Assembly: GCA_951800675.1 (NCBI GenBank)
Contig: CATOKC010000145.1
Location: forward strand, 1-7,883
Direction: 5' to 3'
DNA length: 7,883 nt
Source: an uncultured Oscillibacter sp.
GTDB lineage: Bacteria; Bacillota_A; Clostridia; Oscillospirales; Oscillospiraceae
Shown here: positions 1 to 6,926 of the stretch, piece after piece
Layout of the letters: the number at the start of each line of letters is the position of its first letter
Position numbering within the stretch: the first letter of the stretch is position 1
The notes under the pieces: model-generated
What the model was told of the DNA's origin: nothing
Seen by the model: only the letters and a program-made list of their open reading frames with translations
Database searches by the model: none
Made by a program: the position numbers and the translations under genes

Positions 1-81
1 TGCGCGCCCGCCGGCAGTCAGGACCAGCGATATCACAAAAACCAATGGCAATATAGAGACATGCCACCTCTTATGCGGCAT
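1..81 (-). CDS. N-terminus of a membrane or exported protein (runs off the left edge)
   Basis: Reading leftward from the ATG at 81, 27 codons are open to the window edge. The residues begin MPHKRWHVSILPLVFVISLV and continue LTAGGRA: a basic N-terminus, then a hydrophobic run of about 14 residues, as in a signal peptide or first membrane segment. The start lies one nucleotide after the TAA of the upstream cysteine-rich exported protein (TAATATG). A GGGGAG ribosome site lies within the last codons of that gene, so the two genes are probably translationally coupled in one operon. Nothing past residue 27 is visible and no family can be named. A related job at the cell surface is an inference from the coupling only. 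Confidence 0.6.
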   Translation of the reverse strand, partial: MPHKRWHVSILPLVFVISLVLTAGGRA

Positions 82-82
82 A

Positions 83-433
83 TTACTCTCCCCAATGGCA
101 AACATCGTTGTTTCGTACTTCAACTGCATGTCCGCATTCAAACACATAAAATTTGCTATCGTACGTATGCAGATGGTCAATCCATCGATGCGCCGCGCAA
201 CGAGAATAAGGATTACTTGATGCAGACCAAGGCCCTTCCTCAATAACTATTTGCATTGTTCCACAATAGGAACACATTGCACTCGGCCTTCTGGGCTGAA
301 TGACCTCATCCTCACTGCACACGGCGCAGTCGTGCTCATGCTCCTCGCCATAAGCGGCGGCGCTCATGGACATGAGGGAGAACGTCATCATCATCGCCAA
401 CACCAACGCCAGCAGTTTCCGGGACTTCTTCAT
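83..433 (-). CDS. Small secreted cysteine-rich protein
   Basis: This encodes 116 residues. I chose the ATG at 433 over an in-frame ATG at 466 because GGAGGT lies 7 nt before it and the protein then begins with a classic signal peptide: MKKSRK, a hydrophobic run to about residue 21, and an AAA cleavage site near residue 27. The predicted mature part is about 89 residues with seven Cys (36, 39, 54, 57, 79, 100, 112) and several His. The pairs are C36-x2-C39 and C54-x2-C57-G, followed by C79-x2-H82 and C100-G-H102. The spacing looks like a zinc ribbon or a disulfide-knotted exported protein, resembling small uncharacterised exported proteins of Clostridia. No catalytic motif is visible and the function is unknown. 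It appears to be the first gene of an operon with the membrane protein that starts at 81. Confidence 0.78.
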   Translation of the reverse strand: MKKSRKLLALVLAMMMTFSLMSMSAAAYGEEHEHDCAVCSEDEVIQPRRPSAMCSYCGTMQIVIEEGPWSASSNPYSRCAAHRWIDHLHTYDSKFYVFECGHAVEVRNNDVCHWGE

Positions 434-510
434 AGTGATTACCTCCAAAAAAATGTATTTATTCAACGGCTAAAGGCCGGTGAACACGTTTTTTTCGACT
501 TGCTGATACT

Positions 511-519
511 AGTATACCA
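511..519 (-). promoter_or_regulatory. Extended -10 promoter for the cysteine-rich exported protein
   Basis: On the minus strand the region reads TGgTATACT: a TG dinucleotide one base before a hexamer matching TATAAT at five of six positions. No good -35 lies at the usual spacing, which is tolerable for extended -10 promoters. A start near 504 would give a leader of about 70 nt with a small CGGC/GCCG hairpin (468-481 area) before the GGAGGT site. The assignment is by motif only. Confidence 0.45.
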
Positions 520-592
520 TATATAGTCTGTGGACCCTGTCTACAACATTTCGCGGACATTTCAAATCCCGCAAAATAGTACATTTTTGCTG

Positions 593-621
593 TTGACTTT
601 TTCCAAAAAGTGTCACGTAAT
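593..621 (+). promoter_or_regulatory. Possible promoter for the broken XRE regulator
   Basis: TTGACT (593-598), a 17-nt spacer and CGTAAT (616-621) match the sigma-A -35 and -10 boxes at five and four positions. It points rightward toward the ATG at 685 and is divergent from the promoter of the exported protein at 511-519. The stretch 434-684 holds no gene that I can support, only these two divergent promoter candidates. Confidence 0.35.
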
Positions 622-684
622 AGAGAAAACAGCAAAATCCCTGCCCATTTCAACCTGAAACGGAGAACGCAATTTATAGAAAAA

Positions 685-1059
685 ATGCTGATTGGCGCTT
701 ACATCAAGTAGCAGCGCGAGGACGGAGGATGGTCACAGGTCTTCCTGTGTGAAGGCATCCGTAGCCGGAAACACCTCTCTCGCATCGAGAATAACATACA
801 GGCCCCCTCTTTCACCACCCTGAACAAGCTGTTTGAAAAGCTGGGCCTGCCCTCCCGGCAGTTTTTGATGCTGACGGGTAAGGACGATATCGGCGTGGAC
901 AAATTGTAGAAGAAAATCCGAAATGACAGGGTTCTTTGCCAAGAGACGGAGGGGGAGAAGCCTTTCCAAGTTCAGAAACGAATCTGGAGGGACCTGGAGA
1001 AGCTGGAGGCCATATGCAAAAAGAACAATCCCTTCATCCGGCAGTTCATGATGTTATAA
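685..1059 (+). pseudogene. XRE/Rgg-like helix-turn-helix regulator, broken by two TAG codons and C-terminally truncated
   Basis: From ATG 685 one frame reads MLIGAYIK, TAG (709-711), then QRED and GGWSQVFLCEGIRSRKHL, SRIENNIQAPSFTTLNKL, FEKLGLPSRQF and on to a second TAG (907-909). The same frame continues KKIRNDRV and ends DLEKLEAICKKNNPFIRQF before TAA at 1057. The block around SRIEN..PSF..L.KL is the recognition part of the XRE/Rgg HTH fold. The tail resembles the first repeat-like helix of the Rgg/PlcR-type C-terminal domain (LE.L.....NPF.RQF). Intact relatives of this kind are about 250-400 residues, so most of the C-terminal domain is gone. Both TAGs stand where Gln (CAG) would fit. The gene is divergent from the exported-protein operon and may once have controlled it; that is inference. 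Confidence 0.72.
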
Positions 1060-1087
1060 TTATATCAGATTCGACTTATATTGTCAA
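1059..1087 (-). promoter_or_regulatory. Perfect-consensus sigma-A promoter reading leftward
   Basis: On the minus strand TTGACA (1087-1082), exactly 17 nt, then TATAAT (1064-1059) match both consensus boxes at all positions. Transcription from about 1052 would run antisense through the broken XRE gene toward the exported-protein operon, about 600 nt away. No ribosome site and no convincing open frame follow directly. It may drive an antisense or orphan RNA, or be left over from a lost gene. The rest of 1060-1144 shows only AT-rich sequence with a repeated TTGTCAAG (1081-1088 and 1118-1125). Confidence 0.55.
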
Positions 1088-1149
1088 GCCATATTTGTCT
1101 TGCAGAAGTATTTTTTTGTCAAGTAAATTCACTTATCTCTGCTTAAAAA

Positions 1150-1404
1150 CTCCTTGCGGACGGAGGTTACACGGGAGAGAACTTTGCCAACGAAATCAAA
1201 AAGCTCTCCGGGGCTGAAGTTGAAATCGTCAGACGAAATGAATTTCATACCTTTGCTGTTCTGCCATAGCGATGGATTGTCGAGCGCTCTTTTGCTTGGC
1301 TCGACAAATATCGCAGGCTTTGGAAAAACAGTGAGCGCAAATTGCAGAATTCTTTTCAAATGATTTCTCTCGCCTTTATTCACTTGCTTCTAAAAAGATA
1401 CTAA
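1150..1404 (+). pseudogene. C-terminal remnant of an IS5-family (IS427-like) transposase
   Basis: The plus frame gives LADGGYTGENFANEIKKLSG, AEVEIVRRNEFHTFAVLP, then TAG (1267-1269), then RWIVERSFAWLDKYRRLWKN and a tail ending LLLKRY with TAA at 1402. ADGGYTGE and RW.VERSFAWL..YRRL are hallmarks of the C-terminal half of IS427-type DDE transposases. The Glu of VERSFAW is the third catalytic acid. The frame is closed by TAA at 1144-1146, so the N-terminal half with the first catalytic Asp is missing. Position 1267 is normally Lys or Arg. A likely terminal repeat follows the stop (CTAAACAGGCTCTG, 1401-1414), but its partner is not in the window. The scrap ends 24 nt from the stop of the M28-like lipoprotein gene. 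Confidence 0.82.
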
Positions 1405-1427
1405 ACAGGCTCTGAAACATAAGCATT

Positions 1428-2813
1428 TTACCAGTACACCACATAGGACGTCAGCGGCTCATCCCCGCGCTCAATGACCCAAGCCGCCAGCCTTTTGGCG
1501 ATGTCATCCAGCATGTCAAAATCCAGATTGTCTGCGGTATCATAGATGGTGTTTAACGTGGAAGTTATGTTTGGATCACTTAAGCAGGCGTCCTGAAACA
1601 GGGTAACACTGCTCATCGTTTCTTTATCAAATGCGCCCCCGCCTGAAGCAATATCCCGGTCAGCGTACTGGAGCCCCAGACCGCCAGCAAGACTGCCCCG
1701 CAGAGCGGCTTCTGAATTTACTCCATAGACTGTTATTGGCTGACCCCTCCAACCGATACACTTCAAGTTGACCATGCGGATCTGCGTATACTGTTCCTCA
1801 ATATGGTCAGACAGCGCAACAAAACCGTTCTGGCGGTTATCCTCTGTGTTGAAGGCGGCAAAAATTACATCACAGGGCAGTTCCTCCGCCTGCGCCAGCC
1901 AAGCCGCTGTCTGGACCAGCGCTGCAACGCCGGAGGCGTTGTTGTAAGCGCCGGGCATCAGGAGCGGCCCGCACTGGCCCGGGCCGTCAAAGTTCGCGCC
2001 GAGGACCACCGCCTTTGTGGGGTCTTTCCCGGGGAGAAACCCGACGACATTCTCCGCACTGCCCTCTTCATCGACGGCATCAGGGAGCTGTAAATGGATC
2101 TGATACCCGTCCTTTTTCAGCTGCTCATAGACAGCTTCTGTGACGAGGATGCGGCTGGGAGTTCCGTTCGCATTGGTGTAGGGCATCCCCCTGGACACAT
2201 CTCCTGTTATCAAGCAGAGCTTCCGGCTGGCGTTCTTGGGGTCCGCTTCGGCATCCCATACGGCCTTGCCATCGCTGTAAAGGGCGTAGTCTGTGGAAAG
2301 CGGGGCCGTAAGGTCCACCGCGTCCGGGGAGGCCCGGAACACCCAATCCTCCCCCAGTTTCAGCTCTGTTTCCTGTCCGTCGGGGGAGACGAGGAACGCT
2401 TCCCCGGGAAGAACGGCTGTGACCGTGGTCTGATAGGTCTGCTTCCAGCTCCCAAGGGTCGGGAGCTTCTGCAAGCCCACCCGGCTGAACTGCTCCGCCA
2501 GCCAGTCGGCGGCGGCGCGGCTGCCCTCACTGCCGCCTGCGCGGCCCTGATATCTCGGGTCTGTCAGCTCCAGGACACAGGTCTCCGCCGTCCCCTCGAC
2601 TGTCCAGTCTATCTCGTACTCCACCGGGGCGATGCCCATTTCCCAGAACAGCCCCGGCCTGACCGCCTGCTCTTTCGCGGGATCACTTTCTGTCACCGCA
2701 TCGGGCAGTTTTTCCTCAGATACCGGTTTCTCAGGGGCGGGCGTCTCCTTCTGACAGGCCGTCAGACAGAAAACCAGAGAGAACCCCAGCAAAAAACACA
2801 ATGCCTTCTTCAT
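1428..2813 (-). CDS. M28-fold lipoprotein with a degenerate zinc site (probable pseudo-peptidase)
   Basis: This encodes 461 residues with a lipoprotein signal: a hydrophobic N-terminus and LTAC with Cys20 as the lipidated residue. An acidic/Pro linker follows to about residue 55. Residues 87-114 (RYQGRAGGSEGSRAAADWLA) match the opening of secreted M28 aminopeptidases, and a PA-like insert may span about 150-240. The M28 core runs from NVVGFLPGKDP (255-265) to DTADNLDFDMLDDIAKRLA (425-443). The scaffold is clear but the metal site is not. The usual GAHxD is GANFD (H to N, 274), GADDNASG is GAYNNASG (bridging D to N, 291), the EE pair is ED (324-325), NLDMIG is NLKCIG (D to K, 351), and SDH is FDK (H to K, 397). 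Hydrolysis is therefore unlikely, and binding of a peptide or partner at the outer membrane face is more plausible. AGGAG 7 nt before the start overlaps the stop of the ATPase gene, placing it last in the operon. Confidence 0.85.
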   Translation of the reverse strand: MKKALCFLLGFSLVFCLTACQKETPAPEKPVSEEKLPDAVTESDPAKEQAVRPGLFWEMGIAPVEYEIDWTVEGTAETCVLELTDPRYQGRAGGSEGSRAAADWLAEQFSRVGLQKLPTLGSWKQTYQTTVTAVLPGEAFLVSPDGQETELKLGEDWVFRASPDAVDLTAPLSTDYALYSDGKAVWDAEADPKNASRKLCLITGDVSRGMPYTNANGTPSRILVTEAVYEQLKKDGYQIHLQLPDAVDEEGSAENVVGFLPGKDPTKAVVLGANFDGPGQCGPLLMPGAYNNASGVAALVQTAAWLAQAEELPCDVIFAAFNTEDNRQNGFVALSDHIEEQYTQIRMVNLKCIGWRGQPITVYGVNSEAALRGSLAGGLGLQYADRDIASGGGAFDKETMSSVTLFQDACLSDPNITSTLNTIYDTADNLDFDMLDDIAKRLAAWVIERGDEPLTSYVVYW

Positions 2814-2823
2814 AAAACAGCTC

Positions 2824-3489
2824 CTAATCTACCAGTGCGCCGTCCTTCAAGCGCAGGACCTCGTCGGCCATATCCGCGATGGCAAGGTCGTGGGTGACAA
2901 CGATGACGCAGTAGCCCTCCTCGTGGGCCAGCCGCTGGAGCAGGGAGAAGACGAGCTCACTGTTTTCCGTATCCAGGTTGCCGGTCGGTTCGTCCGCGAG
3001 GATGATCTTCGCGTCAGAGACCAGCGCCCGGGCGATGGCCACGCGCTGCTGTTCGCCGCCGGAGAGCATGGCGGGCAGTCGCTTGTAGTAGGAGCTGTCC
3101 AGCCCCACAGCCGTCAGCTTTTCGCGGACGGTCTTCCCCGCCTGCTCCGGCTTCACGCCCCGCAAAAGCATGGGGTAGGTCACATTTTCCTCCACCGTCA
3201 GCAGGGGGAAGAGGTTGTAGTTCTGGCAGACCAGGGAGACCGCCCGCAGGCGGTAGCGGTCCCTGTTGCGCTCCGCCGTGCTTTTCCCGTCGTAGAGGAT
3301 CTGCCCCTCCGTGGGCAGGTCCAGACCGGCCAGCAGAGACAGCAGGGTGGTCTTCCCGCATCCGCTCTTGCCCACGATGGCGTAGAACCTCCCGCCCTCG
3401 AACGCGAAGTGGATGCCCCTGATGGCGTGTACGGTTTGGTATTTGCTCTGGTAGATATAATGCACATTTTGCGCCTGCAAAAGACTCAT
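2824..3489 (-). CDS. ABC transporter ATPase, LolD/MacB type
   Basis: This encodes 221 residues, the usual length for the ATPase of MacB/FtsX-type exporters. Visible motifs are Walker A GKSGCGKT (40-47), Q-loop Gln89, signature LSGGEQQ (142-148), Walker B IILADEP (162-168), D-loop GNLD (170-173) and switch His200. All key residues are present, so it should hydrolyse ATP at the cytoplasmic face. The start is set by AAGGAG 7 nt upstream; those six bases are also the last two codons of the preceding permease, whose TGA is 4 nt away. The short length with no extra C-terminal domain and the neighbouring FtsX-type permeases place it in the family that drives mechanical or export work on envelope substrates, not nutrient import. 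Confidence 0.95.
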   Translation of the reverse strand: MSLLQAQNVHYIYQSKYQTVHAIRGIHFAFEGGRFYAIVGKSGCGKTTLLSLLAGLDLPTEGQILYDGKSTAERNRDRYRLRAVSLVCQNYNLFPLLTVEENVTYPMLLRGVKPEQAGKTVREKLTAVGLDSSYYKRLPAMLSGGEQQRVAIARALVSDAKIILADEPTGNLDTENSELVFSLLQRLAHEEGYCVIVVTHDLAIADMADEVLRLKDGALVD

Positions 3490-3493
3490 GAGC

Positions 3494-4753
3494 TCACTCC
3501 TTATCGCGCAGGATGTCCATCACGCCGGCGCGGACCGTCAGCATCACCGCCACAGCGGCACCCAGCGTGTAGCACAGCAGGATCATGGCGCAGACCGCTC
3601 CGTCAACGCGGACCACCTCCAGGAACCGCCCCGCCGCCGCGCCCAGCCCCACTCCGGCGAGGCAGAGGACGGACTGCTCCAGCAGAGCTTTCAGCGTGAT
3701 CTGCAGCCTGCTCTCCCCCAGCATCCGCATGACCGCGTACTCCGGTTTCCGGTCCCGGGCCAGCAGGAAGCTGATGAACGCGCCCAGGATGGCGATCGTC
3801 AGGAAAAAGAACAGGTAGGAGCCCTCCAGCTGGGCGAGGTTGCTCTCGATGGGGCCGACGGTCTCCTTCAAAATACGGTCGTCGATCCGGACGCGGACGG
3901 TATCGCTCCCCCGAAGCCCCCGCTCCGTCATGATGGGTTTGATGTCATCGAGCTTTCGGTTGTCTTTCACCGTAAAATAGACCTCGTAGATGCCGAAGGT
4001 CCAAGCGAAATAATTGCCATGCTGTCTTTGGGCGGTATTTGCCGCGACGGTCAGCTCCTCCATGGTCTTCAGCGGCATCACACCGGCAAATTCAGTGATC
4101 TTCCCCGGGTATGTCCCCGCCACCTTCAAGCGGAAGATGCCCTCCACCAGGCTCCTGCCCACAAGGACCCGAGCCAGAAAGGGGAGCGTGTCGCCCGGAC
4201 GGTAGCCCCAGTGCTCGGAGACGATGCAGACCCGCTCGTTCCCCTCCAGACAGCTCTCGCCGTAACCGTCCATCCAGCGGATGCTGTCCCTGACGCGGAC
4301 CAGCTCGTCGGACGCCTGGAAGGTGTTGTAAGCCATCATCGGGCCCCCGACGCCGCCGCTGTCTTCGGCCTCAAATCTCGGAAGAAGGGTCTGGAACGCG
4401 GTCAGCCGGTCCTGCTCTGACGCGCCCGCTCCCGCTTTCGCCTCCAGAATGCCCTTCGGGAAAGCGCGGACACCAAAGTGGCTGCTGGCGTAGAGCTCAC
4501 TGAAATATCCGCTGGACTGCAGCTCTCTCCACAAGCTGTCCGAAACAGCCGGCGCGCTGTCCACCCCGGCGGTGAGGATGCTTCCGGTCACTGGAATGCC
4601 GTCGTATGTCTCCTCCAGCTCCGTGCGGACCGTTTCGATGAGGCTGGGGTAAAAAAGCATGAACACCGCCGCCGCCATGGTGGAGAGCACCACCAGCAGG
4701 CAGGCCCCCTTCCGCCGCAGGGCCATGCGCCAGATATAGGGGAAACTTTTCAT
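3494..4753 (-). CDS. FtsX/MacB-type ABC permease, smaller subunit
   Basis: This encodes 419 residues from ATG 4753. The frame is open further upstream, but that stretch lies inside the first permease gene. The chosen start has AGGTGA 7 nt before it, follows the previous TAG by 11 nt, and gives a normal MKSFPYIWRMALRRKG N-terminus. Membrane segments lie at about 16-38, 312-332, 354-375 and 383-406. The 39-310 loop faces outside, giving the 1+3 layout of MacB/FtsX permeases. The inner-loop motif after TM2 (ARDRKPEYAVMRMLGESRLQ, 333-352) is the FtsX coupling region where the ATPase docks. It is probably paired with the larger permease as an unequal heterodimer. The substrate cannot be told from the sequence. 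Confidence 0.9.
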   Translation of the reverse strand: MKSFPYIWRMALRRKGACLLVVLSTMAAAVFMLFYPSLIETVRTELEETYDGIPVTGSILTAGVDSAPAVSDSLWRELQSSGYFSELYASSHFGVRAFPKGILEAKAGAGASEQDRLTAFQTLLPRFEAEDSGGVGGPMMAYNTFQASDELVRVRDSIRWMDGYGESCLEGNERVCIVSEHWGYRPGDTLPFLARVLVGRSLVEGIFRLKVAGTYPGKITEFAGVMPLKTMEELTVAANTAQRQHGNYFAWTFGIYEVYFTVKDNRKLDDIKPIMTERGLRGSDTVRVRIDDRILKETVGPIESNLAQLEGSYLFFFLTIAILGAFISFLLARDRKPEYAVMRMLGESRLQITLKALLEQSVLCLAGVGLGAAAGRFLEVVRVDGAVCAMILLCYTLGAAVAVMLTVRAGVMDILRDKE

Positions 4754-4764
4754 ACCGCCATCAC

Positions 4765-6771
4765 CTACACCTTCCCTTTCGGCAGAAGCTCCCGGGGCTC
4801 CTTGTTGATGTCCAGCGCCGCGAACCCCAGCAGAAAGGCCGGGCAGATCAGCACCGCGCCGCAGGCTTCCAGCGTCACCAGCGGGTCCGCTTTGACCTGG
4901 ATGTCCGATTCCTGCTCCGTCAGGGCGGAGAGATCGTTCTCCTGGCTCATATCCATCTCGATCTCCTCGATATTCTTCCGCATGATGCCGTTTCCTACGA
5001 CGCCCGTCATGCCGCATCCAAGGAGCCCGCCCGCGATACTGCCGGTGACCGTCAACAGCATGATACAGAGCAGTACCGCCGAGAGGGCCTGCCGCTTCGT
5101 GCCGCCCAGCATACGGAAGATACCCACCGTCTGCCGCTGGTTCTGCCAGAAGAAATACGCGACAAGGGTGCAGACGATCAGGAGAAGGACGGATGAGAGG
5201 AGAAGCAGTAACTTTGCGGTGCTGTTCATGGACAGCAGGCTGGACTGAACGGCGCTGTATCCCTGGTCGTAGAAGGTGAATTTTGGATTGTAGCGGCCTG
5301 GTTCCTGTGTTGTCAGCCCTTTTGCCGCCATATCCTCCAGAAACTGGTCCACAGTGCCGTTTTTCAGCTTCACACTGAGCGTGGAGCCGTGGACCAGCAC
5401 GTCCGTCAGGTCCCTTGGCTTGGAGACGGAATTGGCGGGGATATAGATGTTGTAGTCCAGCAGGTCCAGGGTGTTCGGCGCAAGCTCTATATTTCCCCTG
5501 GTGGGATAGATGGAGTAGATGCCCACGATTTCGTACTCTCCCTCGTGTATGAAGGGCGTTTTCTCCCCGTCGTAGACCGGCTGATCCTTGAAGAATGGGA
5601 TATTGCTGGGGATATAATCGCTCTCAAAAAGCCGCATATCCAGCTTGTCCCCGATTTTCCACCGCTGGTTCTGCGCCACATCTTCGCTGATGAGGCAGAC
5701 CTTCGCGCCGCTGGCATACTCCTCCGGGGTGATCAGCCGCCCCTCTGAGATACCGGCACCGCCAATATGATAGGCTGGTATAGAGGTAAAGTCGTTGGTA
5801 GCAACAACATTATGGGTGTGCTGCTGTACGCGGATATCCTGCCAAAGATCCTCAAAGTAAGCTTTTAGCTCCGGATCATTCTGTACATCTTCCCAGCGCT
5901 GGATGGGAAAATATAAAAATTCTTTTTCATACGCAACATCCTCCCTGGAGCCGTCATAGGCCAGGCGCATTTCCCCGTAATCCTGGACAGGTTTGGAGAA
6001 CGTAAACTCTCTGCTGACGATGTGCTCGATATCAGAATCATCGTACGCAAGAACGCCCGCTTCCTCCGTCCACATCCAGTAGCCATGCCGATCAAGGATC
6101 GCAATATACTCCACATCCGGGTATAGGATGAGTTTGTCTGTATCGTCAGTTCGGTTGAACCGTTTGATCTCCCCACTATAAGATGTCCATGTCTCTTGGT
6201 CTAATCCAAAGCCCTCGTAGTACAAGATGCCGGGGTAGTGAAAACAGCCGGCAGCATTGTCAATGACATCCAGTTGTAAAGGTCGGCTTTTCCGATGGTA
6301 TAGATCAAATGGAGAATATTTCAACGAGATGGGAGTCTCTGCCCGGATCTTGAAACGGATGATGTTGTTGCTGCGCATATACCATTTATCATAAGAATGA
6401 GTAGTGGGGCCGTAGTACACCGCGGGATGGCCCTCGATATAGGCCCCGTACTGCGTCCGCAAATCCCAGCTTTCCACCGCTTCACTGTCGATAATGTCGC
6501 TAAAATCATACCCCTTGATGCCCACAGCCTTATAACCGATGTGTTCCTCGCTGTTCCGTTCCACCAGCTGACCATATTGATCTACCTCTCCGTACAGCTC
6601 TGTAACAGCCAGGGTAGAAAAAACGTTTTCAGAAATCTGCAGGTTACGGACGCTGTTCTGATACAGATTTATGCTCGAGACAAAAAAGGCCGCCGCGACC
6701 AGCAGAAGGCAAAAATAGACAACCGTCTTTTTGCTGCGTTTCACCTGATCCACAAAAAATATATGATGCAT
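4765..6771 (-). CDS. FtsX/MacB-type ABC permease, large subunit
   Basis: This encodes 668 residues from ATG 6771, with AGGGGG 7 nt upstream. One membrane segment lies at about 15-37, then a very large outside domain (about 38-516), then three segments at about 518-541, 561-585 and 631-653. The cytoplasmic motif FWQNQRQTVGIFRMLGGTKR (541-560) is the usual FtsX coupling stretch. The outer domain is about 200 residues longer than that of the partner permease and rich in Tyr, Asp and Trp. A MacB_PCD-like segment (about 335-480, GRLITPEEYASGAKVCLISE) is preceded by extra sequence with no family that I recognise. A loop of about 45 residues between TM3 and TM4 is acidic (IEEIEMDMSQENDLSALTEQ). Base composition seems lower in GC over the N-terminal half than over the C-terminal half. 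It is the first gene of the operon. Confidence 0.9.
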   Translation of the reverse strand: MHHIFFVDQVKRSKKTVVYFCLLLVAAAFFVSSINLYQNSVRNLQISENVFSTLAVTELYGEVDQYGQLVERNSEEHIGYKAVGIKGYDFSDIIDSEAVESWDLRTQYGAYIEGHPAVYYGPTTHSYDKWYMRSNNIIRFKIRAETPISLKYSPFDLYHRKSRPLQLDVIDNAAGCFHYPGILYYEGFGLDQETWTSYSGEIKRFNRTDDTDKLILYPDVEYIAILDRHGYWMWTEEAGVLAYDDSDIEHIVSREFTFSKPVQDYGEMRLAYDGSREDVAYEKEFLYFPIQRWEDVQNDPELKAYFEDLWQDIRVQQHTHNVVATNDFTSIPAYHIGGAGISEGRLITPEEYASGAKVCLISEDVAQNQRWKIGDKLDMRLFESDYIPSNIPFFKDQPVYDGEKTPFIHEGEYEIVGIYSIYPTRGNIELAPNTLDLLDYNIYIPANSVSKPRDLTDVLVHGSTLSVKLKNGTVDQFLEDMAAKGLTTQEPGRYNPKFTFYDQGYSAVQSSLLSMNSTAKLLLLLSSVLLLIVCTLVAYFFWQNQRQTVGIFRMLGGTKRQALSAVLLCIMLLTVTGSIAGGLLGCGMTGVVGNGIMRKNIEEIEMDMSQENDLSALTEQESDIQVKADPLVTLEACGAVLICPAFLLGFAALDINKEPRELLPKGKV

Positions 6772-6814
6772 ATGGCAACCCCCTGTCCTCTAAAAAAGCA
6801 TGTCATCATTGCCC

Positions 6815-6922
6815 CGGTTGCGACTGCGGCAAACTATCCAAGCCTTTTCCGCAATCGGTATCATCTCTGAAATTGGCGTGGATATGTCTGTGTTCCCCAC
6901 CTATTCCCTGCAATATGATTAG
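6815..6922 (+). pseudogene. Remnant of an IS110-family transposase (C-terminal Transposase_20 region)
   Basis: The plus frame contains QTIQAFSAIGIISEIGVDMS followed by VFPT, then diverges to YSLQYD and TAG (6920-6922). SAI.IISEIGVDMS.FPT is the helix-hairpin-helix block found near the C-terminus of IS110 transposases, where it normally continues into a H..SWAGL-like motif. That continuation is missing, so the scrap is cut at about 6901. Only about 25 residues are convincing and the left limit is uncertain. It sits head-on to the ABC operon, whose start is about 45 nt away, and likely replaced the native upstream sequence of the operon. Confidence 0.6.
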
Positions 6923-6926
6923 GGAA
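6904..6926. repeat. 6-bp inverted repeat at the IS110/IS630 junction
   Basis: TTCCCT (6904-6909) and AGGGAA (6921-6926) are perfect complements around an 11-nt loop, exactly where the IS110 scrap ends and the truncated IS630 gene stops. No T-run follows on either strand, so it is not a convincing terminator. It may be left over from an insertion end; AGGGAACCGCTGA (6921-6933) resembles an IS terminus. Confidence 0.4.

Noticed and set aside
434..466. Start of the exported protein at 466
   Set aside because: It would add 11 residues before a perfect signal peptide and translate through the GGAGGT site.
1129..1383. Minus-strand frame of 84 residues opposite the IS427-like scrap
   Set aside because: The plus strand carries clear transposase motifs through the same bases; the minus product has none.
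2094..4420. Long plus-strand open frames (2094-2897, 2890-3699, 3488-4420)
   Set aside because: They are antisense to the lipoprotein, ATPase and second permease genes, which have clear family motifs. The plus translations are Arg/Pro/Gln-rich with no motif, as expected for mirror frames in GC-rich coding DNA.
4754..5017. Upstream extension of the second permease to 507 residues
   Set aside because: The extra 88 residues lie inside the first permease gene in another frame. The ATG at 4753 has its own ribosome site and gives a proper membrane N-terminus.
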